Origin: CAXWPM01 sp965206125
GTDB lineage: Bacteria > Acidobacteriota > Terriglobia > 20CM-2-55-15
Length of the DNA stretch: 64,000 bases
Direction of reading: 5' to 3'
Assembly (NCBI GenBank): GCA_965206125.1
Contig: CBDBIN010000037.1
Coordinates: 62,001 to 126,000 of the forward strand
Shown: one piece after another, positions 7,554 through 16,281 of the stretch
How positions within the stretch are numbered: the first letter of the stretch is position 1
Layout: each line of letters opens with the position of its first letter
Program-made: the position numbers and the translations under genes
The notes under the pieces: generated by a model
Seen by the model: only the letters and a program-made list of their open reading frames with translations
Databases searched by the model: none
What the model was told of the DNA's origin: nothing

Positions 7554-10388
7554 ATGAAAGTCGCCTACGTGTCGGCTATCGTCCTAGCGCTCGTGACCTT
7601 GTCTGCCTGCACCGGGAGCCCGGAGCCGTCCGCTGGCTCGGGCCTCCGGATCGACTTCGAGAAATACGAACTCGACAATGGGCTCGATGTCGTGCTTCAC
7701 CAGGACGATTCGGACCCGATCGTTGCGGTTGCCCTTCTTTACCACGTAGGATCGGCGCGGGAACAGCCCGGTCGCACCGGTTTCGCACACCTGTTCGAGC
7801 ATCTGCTTTTTCAGAACTCCGAGAATGTTGGAGAGGGCGGCTTCATCAACGGCATTCCGGCTCTGGGTGGCACATTCAACGGCGGTACCTCGAACGATTC
7901 GACTGTCTACTACGAGGTCGTGCCGAAGGATGCGCTCGAACGTGTGCTGTGGATGGAATCGGACCGCCTCGGGTTCTTCATCAACACGGTCGACGAGCCT
8001 AATCTCGAGAACGAGAAGCAGGTCGTGAAGAACGAGAAGCGGCAGAGCGTGGACAACAACCCCTACGGACACACGAGCGACGTGCTCGACTCGAACCTCT
8101 ACCCATCGGATCACCCCTACCACTGGCAGGTCATCGGATCGCTCGAAGACCTTCAAGCTGCAACGCTTGCCGACGCCCGGGAGTTCTACGACCGGTTCTA
8201 CGGTCCTCAAAACTGCACCCTTGTGCTCGCCGGGGACTTCGACGTAGCCGCGGCGAAGAGGCTGGTCGAAATGTACTTTGGCGAGATCCCTTCCGGTGAG
8301 GACGTGACGTCGCCCGACGTGCCTCGGGTCGCCCTGGAATCATCGCGGAAGCTGTATCACGAGGACAACTTCGCGAGCTTGCCGGCGCTGACGCTCGTGT
8401 GGCCCACGGTCGCGCAATATCACCCCGACTCCTATCCCCTCAACGCCTTGGCCCAGCTGTTGACCGATGGCAAGAGCTCGCCGTTCTACGACGTCGTCGT
8501 TCGGGAAACCAAACTGGCACCGGGGGTGTCCGCCTTCAATCAGACCGCCGAGCTCGCCGGCAAGTTCAGACTCGGGGCGAGAGCCTTCCCGGGAACGGAC
8601 CTGGACGACCTGATGGGCTCCTTCGACGAGGCTTTCGCCCGTTTCGAGTCCGAAGAAATTGCCGAAGCGGACCTCGATCGTATCAAGGCAGGGCTGGAGA
8701 CGGGCTTCTACAACCGTATCTCCAGCATCCTCGGCAAGTCATTCGAACTTGCACAGTACAACGTATTCGCGGGCGATCCCGGGTTCGTCACCGAGGACCT
8801 GGCCAACATCATGGCAGTCACCATCGACGATGTCCGGCGGGTCTACGAAACCTACCTCAAGGACCGACCGTACGTCGCCGCGAGCTTCGTTCCAAGGGGC
8901 CAGGCTGACCTGACGCTTGCAGATTCCGAGAGGGCGGAGGTTTACGAGGAACAGATCGTGGAGGGAGCCGAAACCGCCGTTGTTGCGGCAGAAGCGACGG
9001 CTATCGAGAAAACCCCGTCGGCCATCGATCGCTCCGCGCCTCCAGCGCTCGGCGAAACGCCGACCTCCAGCATGCCCGAGGCCTGGACCGATGAGCTTGC
9101 CAACGGCTTGCGGGTCTACGGCATCGAGCAGCGGGAGCTGCCCCTGGTCCGGTTCAGCATCCGTCTCGACGGGGGACATCTGCTGGACGATCCCGAGATG
9201 GTCGGCGTCGCCAACCTGATGACCGACATCCTGATGGAAGGCACGGCGGGCCGGACGCCCGAGGAACTGGAGCAGGCAATCGACGACCTGGGTGCGTCGA
9301 TCAACATGTTCACCTCGAGCCAGGCGATCACGATCACCGGTAACTCCCTGGCTCGGAACTACGAACAGACTCTGGGTCTGGCCGAGGAGATACTTCTCGA
9401 ACCGCGGTGGGACGCCGAGGCGTTCGAACTCGTCAAGGGGCGGACCATCAGTGGAATACGGCAGAGCTCCTCATCACCGCCGGCGATTGCGAACCGCGTC
9501 TTCAACAAGCTCCTTTACGGCAACGGTCACATTCTCTCGAGCAGCGTAGCGGGTACCGAGCAGGAGGTCGATTCCATCACAATGGACGACCTCAAGGACT
9601 TCTACGATACGAACTTCTCGCCTTCCGTTGCTGCCATCCACATTGCTGGTGCCATCTCCCAGCAGGACGTGATGCTTTCGCTCACGAGCCTGGCCACAAG
9701 ATGGGAAGCGAAGACGGTGGCGATTCCGGAGTACGAACTTCCTCAACCGACGAACGAAGCCGCGGTCTACTTCGTCGACATCCCCAACGCACCGCAGTCA
9801 GTCATCGTGGCCGGAAGGCTCGCGCTGTCGCAGACCGATCCCGACTACTATCCGGCAGTTGTGATGAACCACCAGCTCGGCGGCGGCATCACGGGCCGCT
9901 TCTTTCAGATCCTTCGACTCGAGAAGGGCTACACCTACGGCGCCGGTTCCGGCTTTGCCGGTACGGCCATCCCGGGCCCCTTCACGGCATCCACCAGCGT
10001 CCGTGCCAACGTGACTTACGAGTCCACCGCATTGATCAAGGACATCATGGAATCGTACGGCTCCGGTTTTTCTGAGGAGGACTTAACGGCCACCAAGGAT
10101 GCCCTTGTTCGGAACAACTACAGGGCTTTTGAGACCCTCGGAGCACTGGTGGGGATGTTGCAGAACATCAGCCTCTACGACCTTCCCTTCGACTATATCC
10201 GGCAGCGCGAGCAGGTCGTCACCGGGATGACGATTCCACGCGTCCGAGATCTTGCAGAACGGTACGTCGACCCCGGCCAAATGATCTATGTCGTGGTAGG
10301 CGACGCCGCCACCCAGCTGGCAAGGCTTTCCGGACTGGGGTATGGGGCACCAATCCGCCTCGACCGCAACGCGAATCCGGTGGAGTAG
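7554..10388 (+). CDS. Two-domain M16 family zinc peptidase, lipoprotein
   Basis: The 944-residue protein starts after a strong AGGAGGT ribosome-binding site. It has a lipoprotein signal with lipobox LSAC (Cys19), so it should be anchored in the envelope. The inverted zinc motif HxxEH is at residues 79-83 (HLFEH), with the third ligand Glu expected in 'NLENEKQVVKNEKR'. The second half (from about residue 500) is a non-catalytic M16 fold with 'GYTYGAGSGF', which helps form the substrate chamber. Such single-chain double M16 proteins degrade oligopeptides. A close paralogue lies at 48787-51630 in this window; the two share layout and many motifs (YHVGSARE, TGFAHLFEHLLF, KNEKRQ). Confidence 0.92.
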   Translation: MKVAYVSAIVLALVTLSACTGSPEPSAGSGLRIDFEKYELDNGLDVVLHQDDSDPIVAVALLYHVGSAREQPGRTGFAHLFEHLLFQNSENVGEGGFINGIPALGGTFNGGTSNDSTVYYEVVPKDALERVLWMESDRLGFFINTVDEPNLENEKQVVKNEKRQSVDNNPYGHTSDVLDSNLYPSDHPYHWQVIGSLEDLQAATLADAREFYDRFYGPQNCTLVLAGDFDVAAAKRLVEMYFGEIPSGEDVTSPDVPRVALESSRKLYHEDNFASLPALTLVWPTVAQYHPDSYPLNALAQLLTDGKSSPFYDVVVRETKLAPGVSAFNQTAELAGKFRLGARAFPGTDLDDLMGSFDEAFARFESEEIAEADLDRIKAGLETGFYNRISSILGKSFELAQYNVFAGDPGFVTEDLANIMAVTIDDVRRVYETYLKDRPYVAASFVPRGQADLTLADSERAEVYEEQIVEGAETAVVAAEATAIEKTPSAIDRSAPPALGETPTSSMPEAWTDELANGLRVYGIEQRELPLVRFSIRLDGGHLLDDPEMVGVANLMTDILMEGTAGRTPEELEQAIDDLGASINMFTSSQAITITGNSLARNYEQTLGLAEEILLEPRWDAEAFELVKGRTISGIRQSSSSPPAIANRVFNKLLYGNGHILSSSVAGTEQEVDSITMDDLKDFYDTNFSPSVAAIHIAGAISQQDVMLSLTSLATRWEAKTVAIPEYELPQPTNEAAVYFVDIPNAPQSVIVAGRLALSQTDPDYYPAVVMNHQLGGGITGRFFQILRLEKGYTYGAGSGFAGTAIPGPFTASTSVRANVTYESTALIKDIMESYGSGFSEEDLTATKDALVRNNYRAFETLGALVGMLQNISLYDLPFDYIRQREQVVTGMTIPRVRDLAERYVDPGQMIYVVVGDAATQLARLSGLGYGAPIRLDRNANPVE

Positions 10389-10460
10389 CTCGGTGGATGA
10401 TCGCCGGCGGCCCAACATCACGCATTAGAAAGGCCACGGCGGTTCGTACCAGTGGATGGC

Positions 10461-11930
10461 TTACTGCGGGTCGACCGGGTTCCCGTCCTGGTCGTATAGC
10501 TCGACGGTACCGAACTGCTCCATGAACTCCCGAATCCGGCCGGCGTCGCCGACGGCCACGATCTGGAGCCGGTCGGGACCAAGATACTTCTCGGCCATGC
10601 TCTGGACGTCTTCGGAGGTAACGGCCATGATCTGGGACGGGTAGACGTCCCAGTAGTCCGCATCGAAGCCGTAGATCGCACGCAGGGTGGAGTATCCAAG
10701 CAAACTCGAGGGCTGTTCGAGCGACAGCGCGAAACCGGCCACGATCGAGCGCTTCGTCTCGGCGAGTTCGCCTTCGGGAACAGGCTCCTCGCGAATCCGG
10801 GTAATCTCGTTCATGAACTCATTCATCGCCCCTTCGGTGACCTCCGTGCGGACATCGCCGAACGCACGCCATGCACCCGGGTACTTGAGCGCCGAAAAAG
10901 TACTGTATGCGCCGTAGGTGTATCCTTTTTCCTCTCGCAGGTTGATGAACAGGCGCGCGGCCGCGCCGCCGCCCAGAACCTCGTTCATAACGGTGAACGG
11001 CACGTAGTCGGGATGGCGCCGGTCGATGGCCAGCGTGCCGATGTAGATCGTCGTCTGCTCCGAGTTCGGCCGATCGACAAGGACGATCCGGGTTTCCGAC
11101 GGCGGCGTCGGGTCTGGGGGCAGTTCTTCGACGAGATCGGTCCGTTCCCATGCGGCGAACCACTCGTTCAGCTGGGGGATCAGCTCATCCGGATCGACGT
11201 CGCCGGCAATACCGAGGATCGAGTTCTGAGGGGTATAGCGGTCACGGTGCCACCGGGCGATCGTCTCGGAAGACATCGCGTCGAGCGACGCCTCGGTCTC
11301 GGTGACAATACCGGCGGGATGGTCGCCGAAGACGGCGGCATTGAACCGCTCGTCGGCGAGGAAGGCCGGCGAGCTCCGCTGTTGACGCAAGCCAACCTTG
11401 GCCTGTTCCCTGAGGCGATCCAGCTCCGATTCAGGAAAGCTGGGTTGGAGCAGGACGTCCAACACGATCTCGACCCACTCGTCCATGTTGCGGGCAAGAC
11501 CCGAGGCGCTCACCGACGCCTGGGCGGAACCGAAGTTCGACCGGCTGGAAAGCGTGGCGCCCAGCCGGGCGACCTGTTCGAGGATCTCCTGGTTGGACCG
11601 GGTCGACGTACCCTCGCGCAACATCTGGGCCGTCATTGTCGCCAGTCCGGGCAGGTCCTTCGGCTCGTAGATCCCTCCGGCCCCGCTGATGCCGAGCTCC
11701 ATCGACACGATCGGTACCCGATGGTCTTCGAGGATCAGCACCTTCAAGCCGTTATCCAGAACGGCCTCGACGGCCCGGGGCAGCGTCACTCCGAGCACTT
11801 CGTCCGAGACCGGGGCGCGGTTTTTCCGGACGATCGATGAGGTGTCGGGCGCGACGTCCTGCCCGTAGGCAATCGACGCCGCGGGCATCGCCAGGGCTGC
11901 GGACAAGCCGAGGATCAAACCATGCTTCAT
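10461..11930 (-). CDS. M16 family peptidase-like protein lacking the zinc motif (regulatory partner)
   Basis: The 489-residue protein has a signal peptide (MKHGLILGLSAALAMPAAS) and the M16 fold, including 'GYTYGAYSTFSALKYPG' and 'GIAGDVDPDELIPQLNEWF'. At the position where the active subunit has HLFEH it reads 'LPGLATMTAQML', so no zinc can be bound. Its ATG overlaps the stop of the active M16 gene (ATGA at 11927-11930). In bacteria such pairs form heterodimers in which the inactive chain supplies an arginine-containing substrate-binding face. It converges with the two-domain M16 gene 72 bases away. Confidence 0.9.
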   Translation of the reverse strand: MKHGLILGLSAALAMPAASIAYGQDVAPDTSSIVRKNRAPVSDEVLGVTLPRAVEAVLDNGLKVLILEDHRVPIVSMELGISGAGGIYEPKDLPGLATMTAQMLREGTSTRSNQEILEQVARLGATLSSRSNFGSAQASVSASGLARNMDEWVEIVLDVLLQPSFPESELDRLREQAKVGLRQQRSSPAFLADERFNAAVFGDHPAGIVTETEASLDAMSSETIARWHRDRYTPQNSILGIAGDVDPDELIPQLNEWFAAWERTDLVEELPPDPTPPSETRIVLVDRPNSEQTTIYIGTLAIDRRHPDYVPFTVMNEVLGGGAAARLFINLREEKGYTYGAYSTFSALKYPGAWRAFGDVRTEVTEGAMNEFMNEITRIREEPVPEGELAETKRSIVAGFALSLEQPSSLLGYSTLRAIYGFDADYWDVYPSQIMAVTSEDVQSMAEKYLGPDRLQIVAVGDAGRIREFMEQFGTVELYDQDGNPVDPQ

Positions 11931-13279
11931 CGTCCACCACCACCTGGTAGCGGAAGCGTGATGACAACGGTCCGATTCTTCGCCTGAAGGTAAAGCTCGG
12001 CCGCCCTCCGGACGCCTTCCTTGGTCACCCTGTTGTACCGCTGCAGAGAGGTGTTGATCAACCCGGGGTTGTTGTAGAAGACCTCGTTCTCGGCGAGCGA
12101 CATCGCGCGCGACAGCGTACTGCGCAGGCTCTGGGCGTTCCGCCTCTCGATCTGCATCTGGACCTTCTCCATCTCCCAGTCCTCGACTAGATCGGTCTGG
12201 AGCTTCTCCATCTCCTCATAGATGATGGCTTCCAGCGTGTCGAGATCCGTTCCCGGAGTGGGCAGCGCGACAAACTGCACCAACGATGGGCCGCGCCGTT
12301 CGGTGAGACCGCCGCCCGCGTTCACCGCCACACGTTCCTCCCGTACGAGCCGCTGGTATAGTCGGGACGATGTGCCCCCGGCGAGGATATCGGCCATCAC
12401 CGCCAGGATGTACCAGTCCCCGGTATTTCCGGGAGGCGCCTTGAACACGATGTCGAGCCGGGGCAGTCTCGCGAACGGATCGCGAACAGTAGTTCGCCTC
12501 TCTGACTCCTGAGGTGTGTCGAAAGCCAGCATTTCGGGTTGCATCATGCGGGGTTGGATGTCGCCGAAGTACTCCTTCACCTTCCCGAGCACCTCTTCAG
12601 TGTCGAAATCGCCAACCAGGGCCAGAACCGCGTTGTTCGGCGCGTAGTACTCGTCGAAGAACTCCTGTACGTCTTCCAGCATCGCGGCGTCCAGATCCTC
12701 CATCGAGCCGATCGTCGAATGTCTGTAACCAAAATTGTCGTACGCCGTCTCGGCAATGACTTCGAAGGTTCGTCCGTACGGGGCGTTGTCGACACGCAAC
12801 CGGCGCTCCTCCTTGACCGCCTGACGCTGGTTCTCGAGGTTCACATCCGAAATGTCGAGCGAGCGCATGCGGTCGGCTTCGAGGAACAGGCCCAGGTCGA
12901 TCTGGTTGGCGGGCAGGGTCTGGTAGTAGTTCGTCCGGTCCGTCGTCGTCGTTCCGTTCATCCCGCCGCCGTTTCGCTGGATCAGGATGAAGTGCTCTCC
13001 TTTTCCGACGTTCTCCGATCCCTGGAACATCATGTGTTCGAACAGATGGGCGTATCCGGTCTTGCCCCGGGCCTCATCGCGCGAACCGACATCGTAGACC
13101 ACGCATATCGAGTACGTTGGTGTCGAATGGTCCTCAGACAGGATCACGGTCAGGCCGTTGTCGAGCGTGAACAGCTCAAACGGAACCTCATAGGAGTCCT
13201 GTGGGGGCTCGGGTGAGGCCCGGGAGACCAACGCCAACAGGCCGAACACCAGAACGAGAAGAGCCTTCTTCATCAACAT
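11927..13279 (-). CDS. M16 family zinc peptidase, catalytic subunit
   Basis: The 450-residue secreted protein (signal MLMKKALLVLVFGLLALVSRA) has HxxEH at residues 78-82 (HLFEH in TGYAHLFEHMMFQ) and the downstream Glu segment 'NLENQRQAVKEERRLRVDN'. It should be the active half of a heterodimeric periplasmic peptidase, with the next gene giving the non-catalytic half. The start was kept at ATG 13279 because GAGGTG lies five bases before it; ATG 13273 is an alternative. Confidence 0.92.
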   Translation of the reverse strand: MLMKKALLVLVFGLLALVSRASPEPPQDSYEVPFELFTLDNGLTVILSEDHSTPTYSICVVYDVGSRDEARGKTGYAHLFEHMMFQGSENVGKGEHFILIQRNGGGMNGTTTTDRTNYYQTLPANQIDLGLFLEADRMRSLDISDVNLENQRQAVKEERRLRVDNAPYGRTFEVIAETAYDNFGYRHSTIGSMEDLDAAMLEDVQEFFDEYYAPNNAVLALVGDFDTEEVLGKVKEYFGDIQPRMMQPEMLAFDTPQESERRTTVRDPFARLPRLDIVFKAPPGNTGDWYILAVMADILAGGTSSRLYQRLVREERVAVNAGGGLTERRGPSLVQFVALPTPGTDLDTLEAIIYEEMEKLQTDLVEDWEMEKVQMQIERRNAQSLRSTLSRAMSLAENEVFYNNPGLINTSLQRYNRVTKEGVRRAAELYLQAKNRTVVITLPLPGGGGR

Positions 13280-13298
13280 CGGGACACCTCAAGACAGG

Positions 13299-13326
13299 AC
13301 GAGGACGGTGCGTCAGCTCCGTCCTC
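13299..13326 (-). terminator. Hairpin between MBL and M16 genes
   Basis: CGAGGACGG and CCGTCCTCG form perfect 9-base arms around a 10-base loop, ten bases past the stop of the MBL gene on the coding strand. There is no clear U tract. It probably terminates or stabilises the MBL transcript and separates it from the M16 operon. Confidence 0.45.
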
Positions 13327-13335
13327 GAGCTCAGT

Positions 13336-14202
13336 CTATGCGACGCGCTTCATCCATTCCACACATTCCGTGACCTTCTCCCGCATGAGGGCGTACGGAT
13401 AGTGGGCACGGCGTCCGTGCCCGGGCAGGACCCATTCGAAACGATAGTCGAGCAGTCGTTCCATCGATCGAATCGTCTCGGGCCAGGAATACCAGTTATG
13501 CCGACGGAAGGCGATCAGGCGCTCGTAGTTCGGAGACCACGCAAGGTGGTCGCCCGTGAACAGGAAACGCTCCCGGTAGAGCAGGACGGCGTGACCGCGG
13601 GTGTGCCCTGGCGTCGGGATGATCGTCAGCCCGTCGCCCAGTTCGATCGGGGCCTCACCGTCGAACCGGGTCTCCGCCGGAATGCGGCCCGATTCCGCCT
13701 TGTGGATGATGCGTTCGCAACCAAAACGATCGTGGAACCGGGCGTGATCGGCGACGTCGTCGCGATGGGACAGAAACATCTTCGAGACACCGCCCATTTC
13801 GTCGAGTCTTCGGACCAGCGGGCCTGCGAACCGCGGGGAATCGATCAGGACGTTTCCCCCGTCCCGGACGATCAGATAGCTGGCGGCGCCGAACGAGTCC
13901 CGGGATGCGTAACCACAGAAGTAGACATCGTCTTCGATCGGATCCGGGTAAGCACGGATCGCAGGGCCCAGATCCATCTTCTCCCGAGTCCCGATCGAAC
14001 CCGTCGGACAGACAACGAGCGCCATCGAAGCGAGACGCAACTGGTCGGAAGTTTCCGGTTGGCGGCCGACGACCGAGAATCCATCAGCGGCAACGAACGA
14101 ATTGGGTGCTATCTGTCGACAGAGGTCGCAATCGATGCACGTCGAATCGACGAAGAAGTTGCCTTCTACGTTGCCCGACAGGACGGCTTTGGGATCTGCC
14201 AT
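13336..14202 (-). CDS. MBL-fold hydrolase with an N-terminal ferredoxin domain
   Basis: The start was set at ATG 14202, after the MITE-like element; the longer frame to 14280 would run into that element. The 288-residue product begins with a small ferredoxin-like domain: 'CIDCDLC' followed about 45 residues later by 'VVCPTGSI', so four cysteines could bind an Fe-S cluster. The remaining part is a metallo-beta-lactamase fold with 'PTPGHTRGHAVLLY', 'FTGDHLAW' and 'VLPGHGRRAHY'. The first metal motif is altered: 'LSHRDDVADHARF' replaces HxHxDH, having Arg where the second His is expected. The function is unknown; electron-transfer-linked thiol or lactone hydrolysis is possible. Confidence 0.82.
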   Translation of the reverse strand: MADPKAVLSGNVEGNFFVDSTCIDCDLCRQIAPNSFVAADGFSVVGRQPETSDQLRLASMALVVCPTGSIGTREKMDLGPAIRAYPDPIEDDVYFCGYASRDSFGAASYLIVRDGGNVLIDSPRFAGPLVRRLDEMGGVSKMFLSHRDDVADHARFHDRFGCERIIHKAESGRIPAETRFDGEAPIELGDGLTIIPTPGHTRGHAVLLYRERFLFTGDHLAWSPNYERLIAFRRHNWYSWPETIRSMERLLDYRFEWVLPGHGRRAHYPYALMREKVTECVEWMKRVA

Positions 14203-14206
14203 GGTT

Positions 14207-14478
14207 AGCAGCCTGTGGCAGAACCCTGTGGGGCCGCGCGCACGGGTCTTCGGGTCGCGGGCGCGAAGTGAGGAGGGCACGATGCGGTTTCATCGTAACC
14301 GACAAACGACAAAGCCCGAGGCCCGAACCCCCGTGCGCCCGAAGGGTTACGGCGAAACGGCGCCGTCTTCGTTGTCGTCGACTCCTCCCAATGAAAGAGC
14401 ATTGTCTCGTCCTCGTCTCCTAGAATCCGGTGCCGTTTGGCCGTAACGCGACCCCACAGGGTTCTGCCACAGGCTGCT
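14207..14478. mobile_element. MITE-like element with long terminal inverted repeats
   Basis: The 272-base segment begins AGCAGCCTGTGGCAGAACCC and ends with the reverse complement of the same sequence; 27 bases match perfectly and, after one mismatch, four more (CGCG) do. It sits exactly between the starts/ends of two genes and contains no transposase. The interior has its own imperfect inverted segments (GCGCACGGG near 14239 against CCCCCGTGCGC near 14330) and would fold strongly. No obvious target duplication flanks it. A related single end lies at 16171-16187. Confidence 0.7.
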
Positions 14479-14482
14479 CCCC

Positions 14483-14878
14483 TCACCCCATCGTCGCGAC
14501 GCGATCGGGACGAACCTTGTAGATCACCCGGACTTCGTCGGGGACGCGGAAGGGATAGGCATCTTTGTCGAGGTACTTCTTCGCCAGCTTGTCGATGTGG
14601 TCGTCGGCGCCTTCGAGCGTGATCTCGTCGACGGTGCCGCGTATCGCAATGTGGCGGTAGGGGTTGTCGACATCGACGATCATGAGCGCCACGTGGGGAT
14701 CGCGGCGCATGTTGCGGTCCTTGATCCGGCCCTCGGCGCTGTTGATCACAACGTGCGACCCGTCCCAGTCGAACCACACCGGAGTGACCTGGGGACTCCC
14801 GTCCGCCATCACCGTGCCCAACGCCGCAAGCGCCTTGCTGCTCAAGATGTCCTGGAATGCCTCGGGTATCGCTGCCAT
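14483..14878 (-). CDS. PPOX-class (pyridoxamine 5'-phosphate oxidase-fold) flavin/F420-dependent enzyme
   Basis: The 131-residue product starts at ATG 14878, preceded by AAGAGGAG; a longer frame to 14959 overlaps the channel gene and was not used. It shows the split beta-barrel pattern of PPOX-class enzymes: 'LAALGTVMADGSPQVTPVWFDWDG', 'HVVINSAEGRIKDRNMRRDPHVAL' and 'RHIAIRGTVDEI'. The RxKxRNxRRDP stretch is typical of the F420-dependent TIGR03618-type group, though an FMN cofactor is possible. These cytoplasmic enzymes reduce small molecules. It lies 13 bases downstream of the channel gene, probably in the same transcript. Confidence 0.85.
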   Translation of the reverse strand: MAAIPEAFQDILSSKALAALGTVMADGSPQVTPVWFDWDGSHVVINSAEGRIKDRNMRRDPHVALMIVDVDNPYRHIAIRGTVDEITLEGADDHIDKLAKKYLDKDAYPFRVPDEVRVIYKVRPDRVATMG

Positions 14879-14891
14879 TGGTTGTCTCCTC

Positions 14892-16169
14892 TTACGATCC
14901 AGTTGTATCCGGCTGGCCCGCCGCCAGGCCTGCTCCGCTACCGGCGAGTGCCGTGGCAAAATCGGTCGGCGCCTGGAATGCGCGCAAGCCGAACTCGGGA
15001 AGAATTGAAAAGATGTGATCGAAGATATCCGACTGAATGTCCTCGTACGCGACCCAGGCCGTGGTGTTCGTAAACACGTAGAGCTGAATCGGCAGTCCTT
15101 CGGGACCTGGATCGAGCTGACGGACGATCAGTGTCATGTCCTGACGAAGGCTGGGGTGCCGCCGCAGATACTCGACCAGGTAGGCGCGCAACGTGCCAAC
15201 ATTAGTCAGTCGGCGCAGATCGGCGCCGCTGCCGGGTTCGGTCGGGTGTTGCCTGTTGTGTTCGGCCAACTCCTTCCGCTTCTCGAGCACGTAGTCGCCG
15301 AGGACGGCCAACCTCTCCAGACGATCGAGTTCCTGGTCGGTCAGGAACCGGATCGAGCTCATGTCGATGTGGAACGAGCGCTTAATCCGCCGACCTCCCG
15401 ACTCCTGCATTCCGCGCCAGTTCTTGAACGGCTGCTCGATGAGCTTGTTCGTCGGTATTGCCGTGATGGTCTTGTCGAAGTTTTGGATCTTGACGCTGTG
15501 GAGGCTGAGTTCGATGACATCGCCGTCGGCGCCATACTGGTCCATCTGGATCCAGTCGCCGACACGAATCATGTCGTAGCTGGCCATCTGCAGGCTGGCG
15601 ACGAACGACAGAATCGTGTCCTTGAAGACCAGCAGGATCACGGCCATGAGCGCGCCGATTCCGCTCAGCAGAATCAGTGGGGAGCGTCCCGTCAACGTCG
15701 CGATAACGAGGACACCGGCAAGGATATTGAGGGCGATCTTGGCGATCTGGAGGTATGCCTCGATAGGCCGTCCCTGGGCGACCGGGCTCGTGGCATAGGT
15801 TTTGCCGACCGCCGTCAGAAAAGATCCGAGCGCGGACACCCCGACCAGGATCATCGCCGCCTGTGCTGCATGTTGGATCAGCGTATCGACGGCGCCGGAA
15901 GTGCCGGGAACAAACTGGATGCCAAAGTAGAGGGCAACGGCCGGGGCCAGGTGTGCAAGCTTCCCGAATACGTTGTATTCCATCAGGACGTCGTCGAACT
16001 CGAACGACGTCTCGCGCGCGACGCGGCCGATCACCGCCAGGAAAACCCTTTTGGCGACCCTGTCGGCCACGTAGGCCAGGAGCAGGACTACCACGAGCCC
16101 CATTGCTGTCTCCACGAAGGGGTACTGGTCGAGGAATTGAGCGACGTCTTGCATAGCGGGAAGCACCAT
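14892..16169 (-). CDS. Mechanosensitive ion channel, MscS family (YbdG-like)
   Basis: From ATG 16169 the protein has 425 residues. Several membrane segments precede the MscS core: 'TAMGLVVVLLLAYVADRVAK', then 'LAPAVALYFGIQF', 'AAMILVGVSALGSFL' and 'ILAGVLVIATLTG'. The pore helix and beta domain follow ('GIGALMAVILLVFKDTILSF', 'VGDWIQMDQYGADGDVIELS', 'TAIPTNKLI'). The extension 'KNWRGMQESGGRRIKRSFHID' is the hallmark of the YbdG/MscM-like subgroup. It would release solutes on hypo-osmotic shock through the inner membrane. ATG 16154 is an alternative start; the frame further up to 16202 reads through a repeat end and is not believed. Confidence 0.88.
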   Translation of the reverse strand: MVLPAMQDVAQFLDQYPFVETAMGLVVVLLLAYVADRVAKRVFLAVIGRVARETSFEFDDVLMEYNVFGKLAHLAPAVALYFGIQFVPGTSGAVDTLIQHAAQAAMILVGVSALGSFLTAVGKTYATSPVAQGRPIEAYLQIAKIALNILAGVLVIATLTGRSPLILLSGIGALMAVILLVFKDTILSFVASLQMASYDMIRVGDWIQMDQYGADGDVIELSLHSVKIQNFDKTITAIPTNKLIEQPFKNWRGMQESGGRRIKRSFHIDMSSIRFLTDQELDRLERLAVLGDYVLEKRKELAEHNRQHPTEPGSGADLRRLTNVGTLRAYLVEYLRRHPSLRQDMTLIVRQLDPGPEGLPIQLYVFTNTTAWVAYEDIQSDIFDHIFSILPEFGLRAFQAPTDFATALAGSGAGLAAGQPDTTGS

Positions 16170-16170
16170 T

Positions 16171-16187
16171 CTAGCAGCCTGTGGCGG
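16171..16187. repeat. Solitary end of the MITE-like terminal repeat
   Basis: AGCAGCCTGTGGCGGAA matches the first 17 bases of the element at 14207 with one difference. It lies next to the start of the channel gene and about 95 bases before the truncated 5' end of the neighbouring pseudogene, so it may mark a decayed insertion or deletion endpoint. Confidence 0.45.
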
Positions 16188-16281
16188 AAGTAGGGTCCAC
16201 ACTGTACGGGCGGAGCGAAACTGCCGTGAATGCCGCCGCCCATGTCGGACCGAGGCCTTAACAAAGACTTTACGTTCTTGA

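Noticed and set aside
14205..14777. 190-codon open frame on the - strand through the MITE-like element
   Set aside because: It reads through both terminal repeats and into the PPOX-class gene in the wrong frame. Open frames across such elements are common and carry no family signal.
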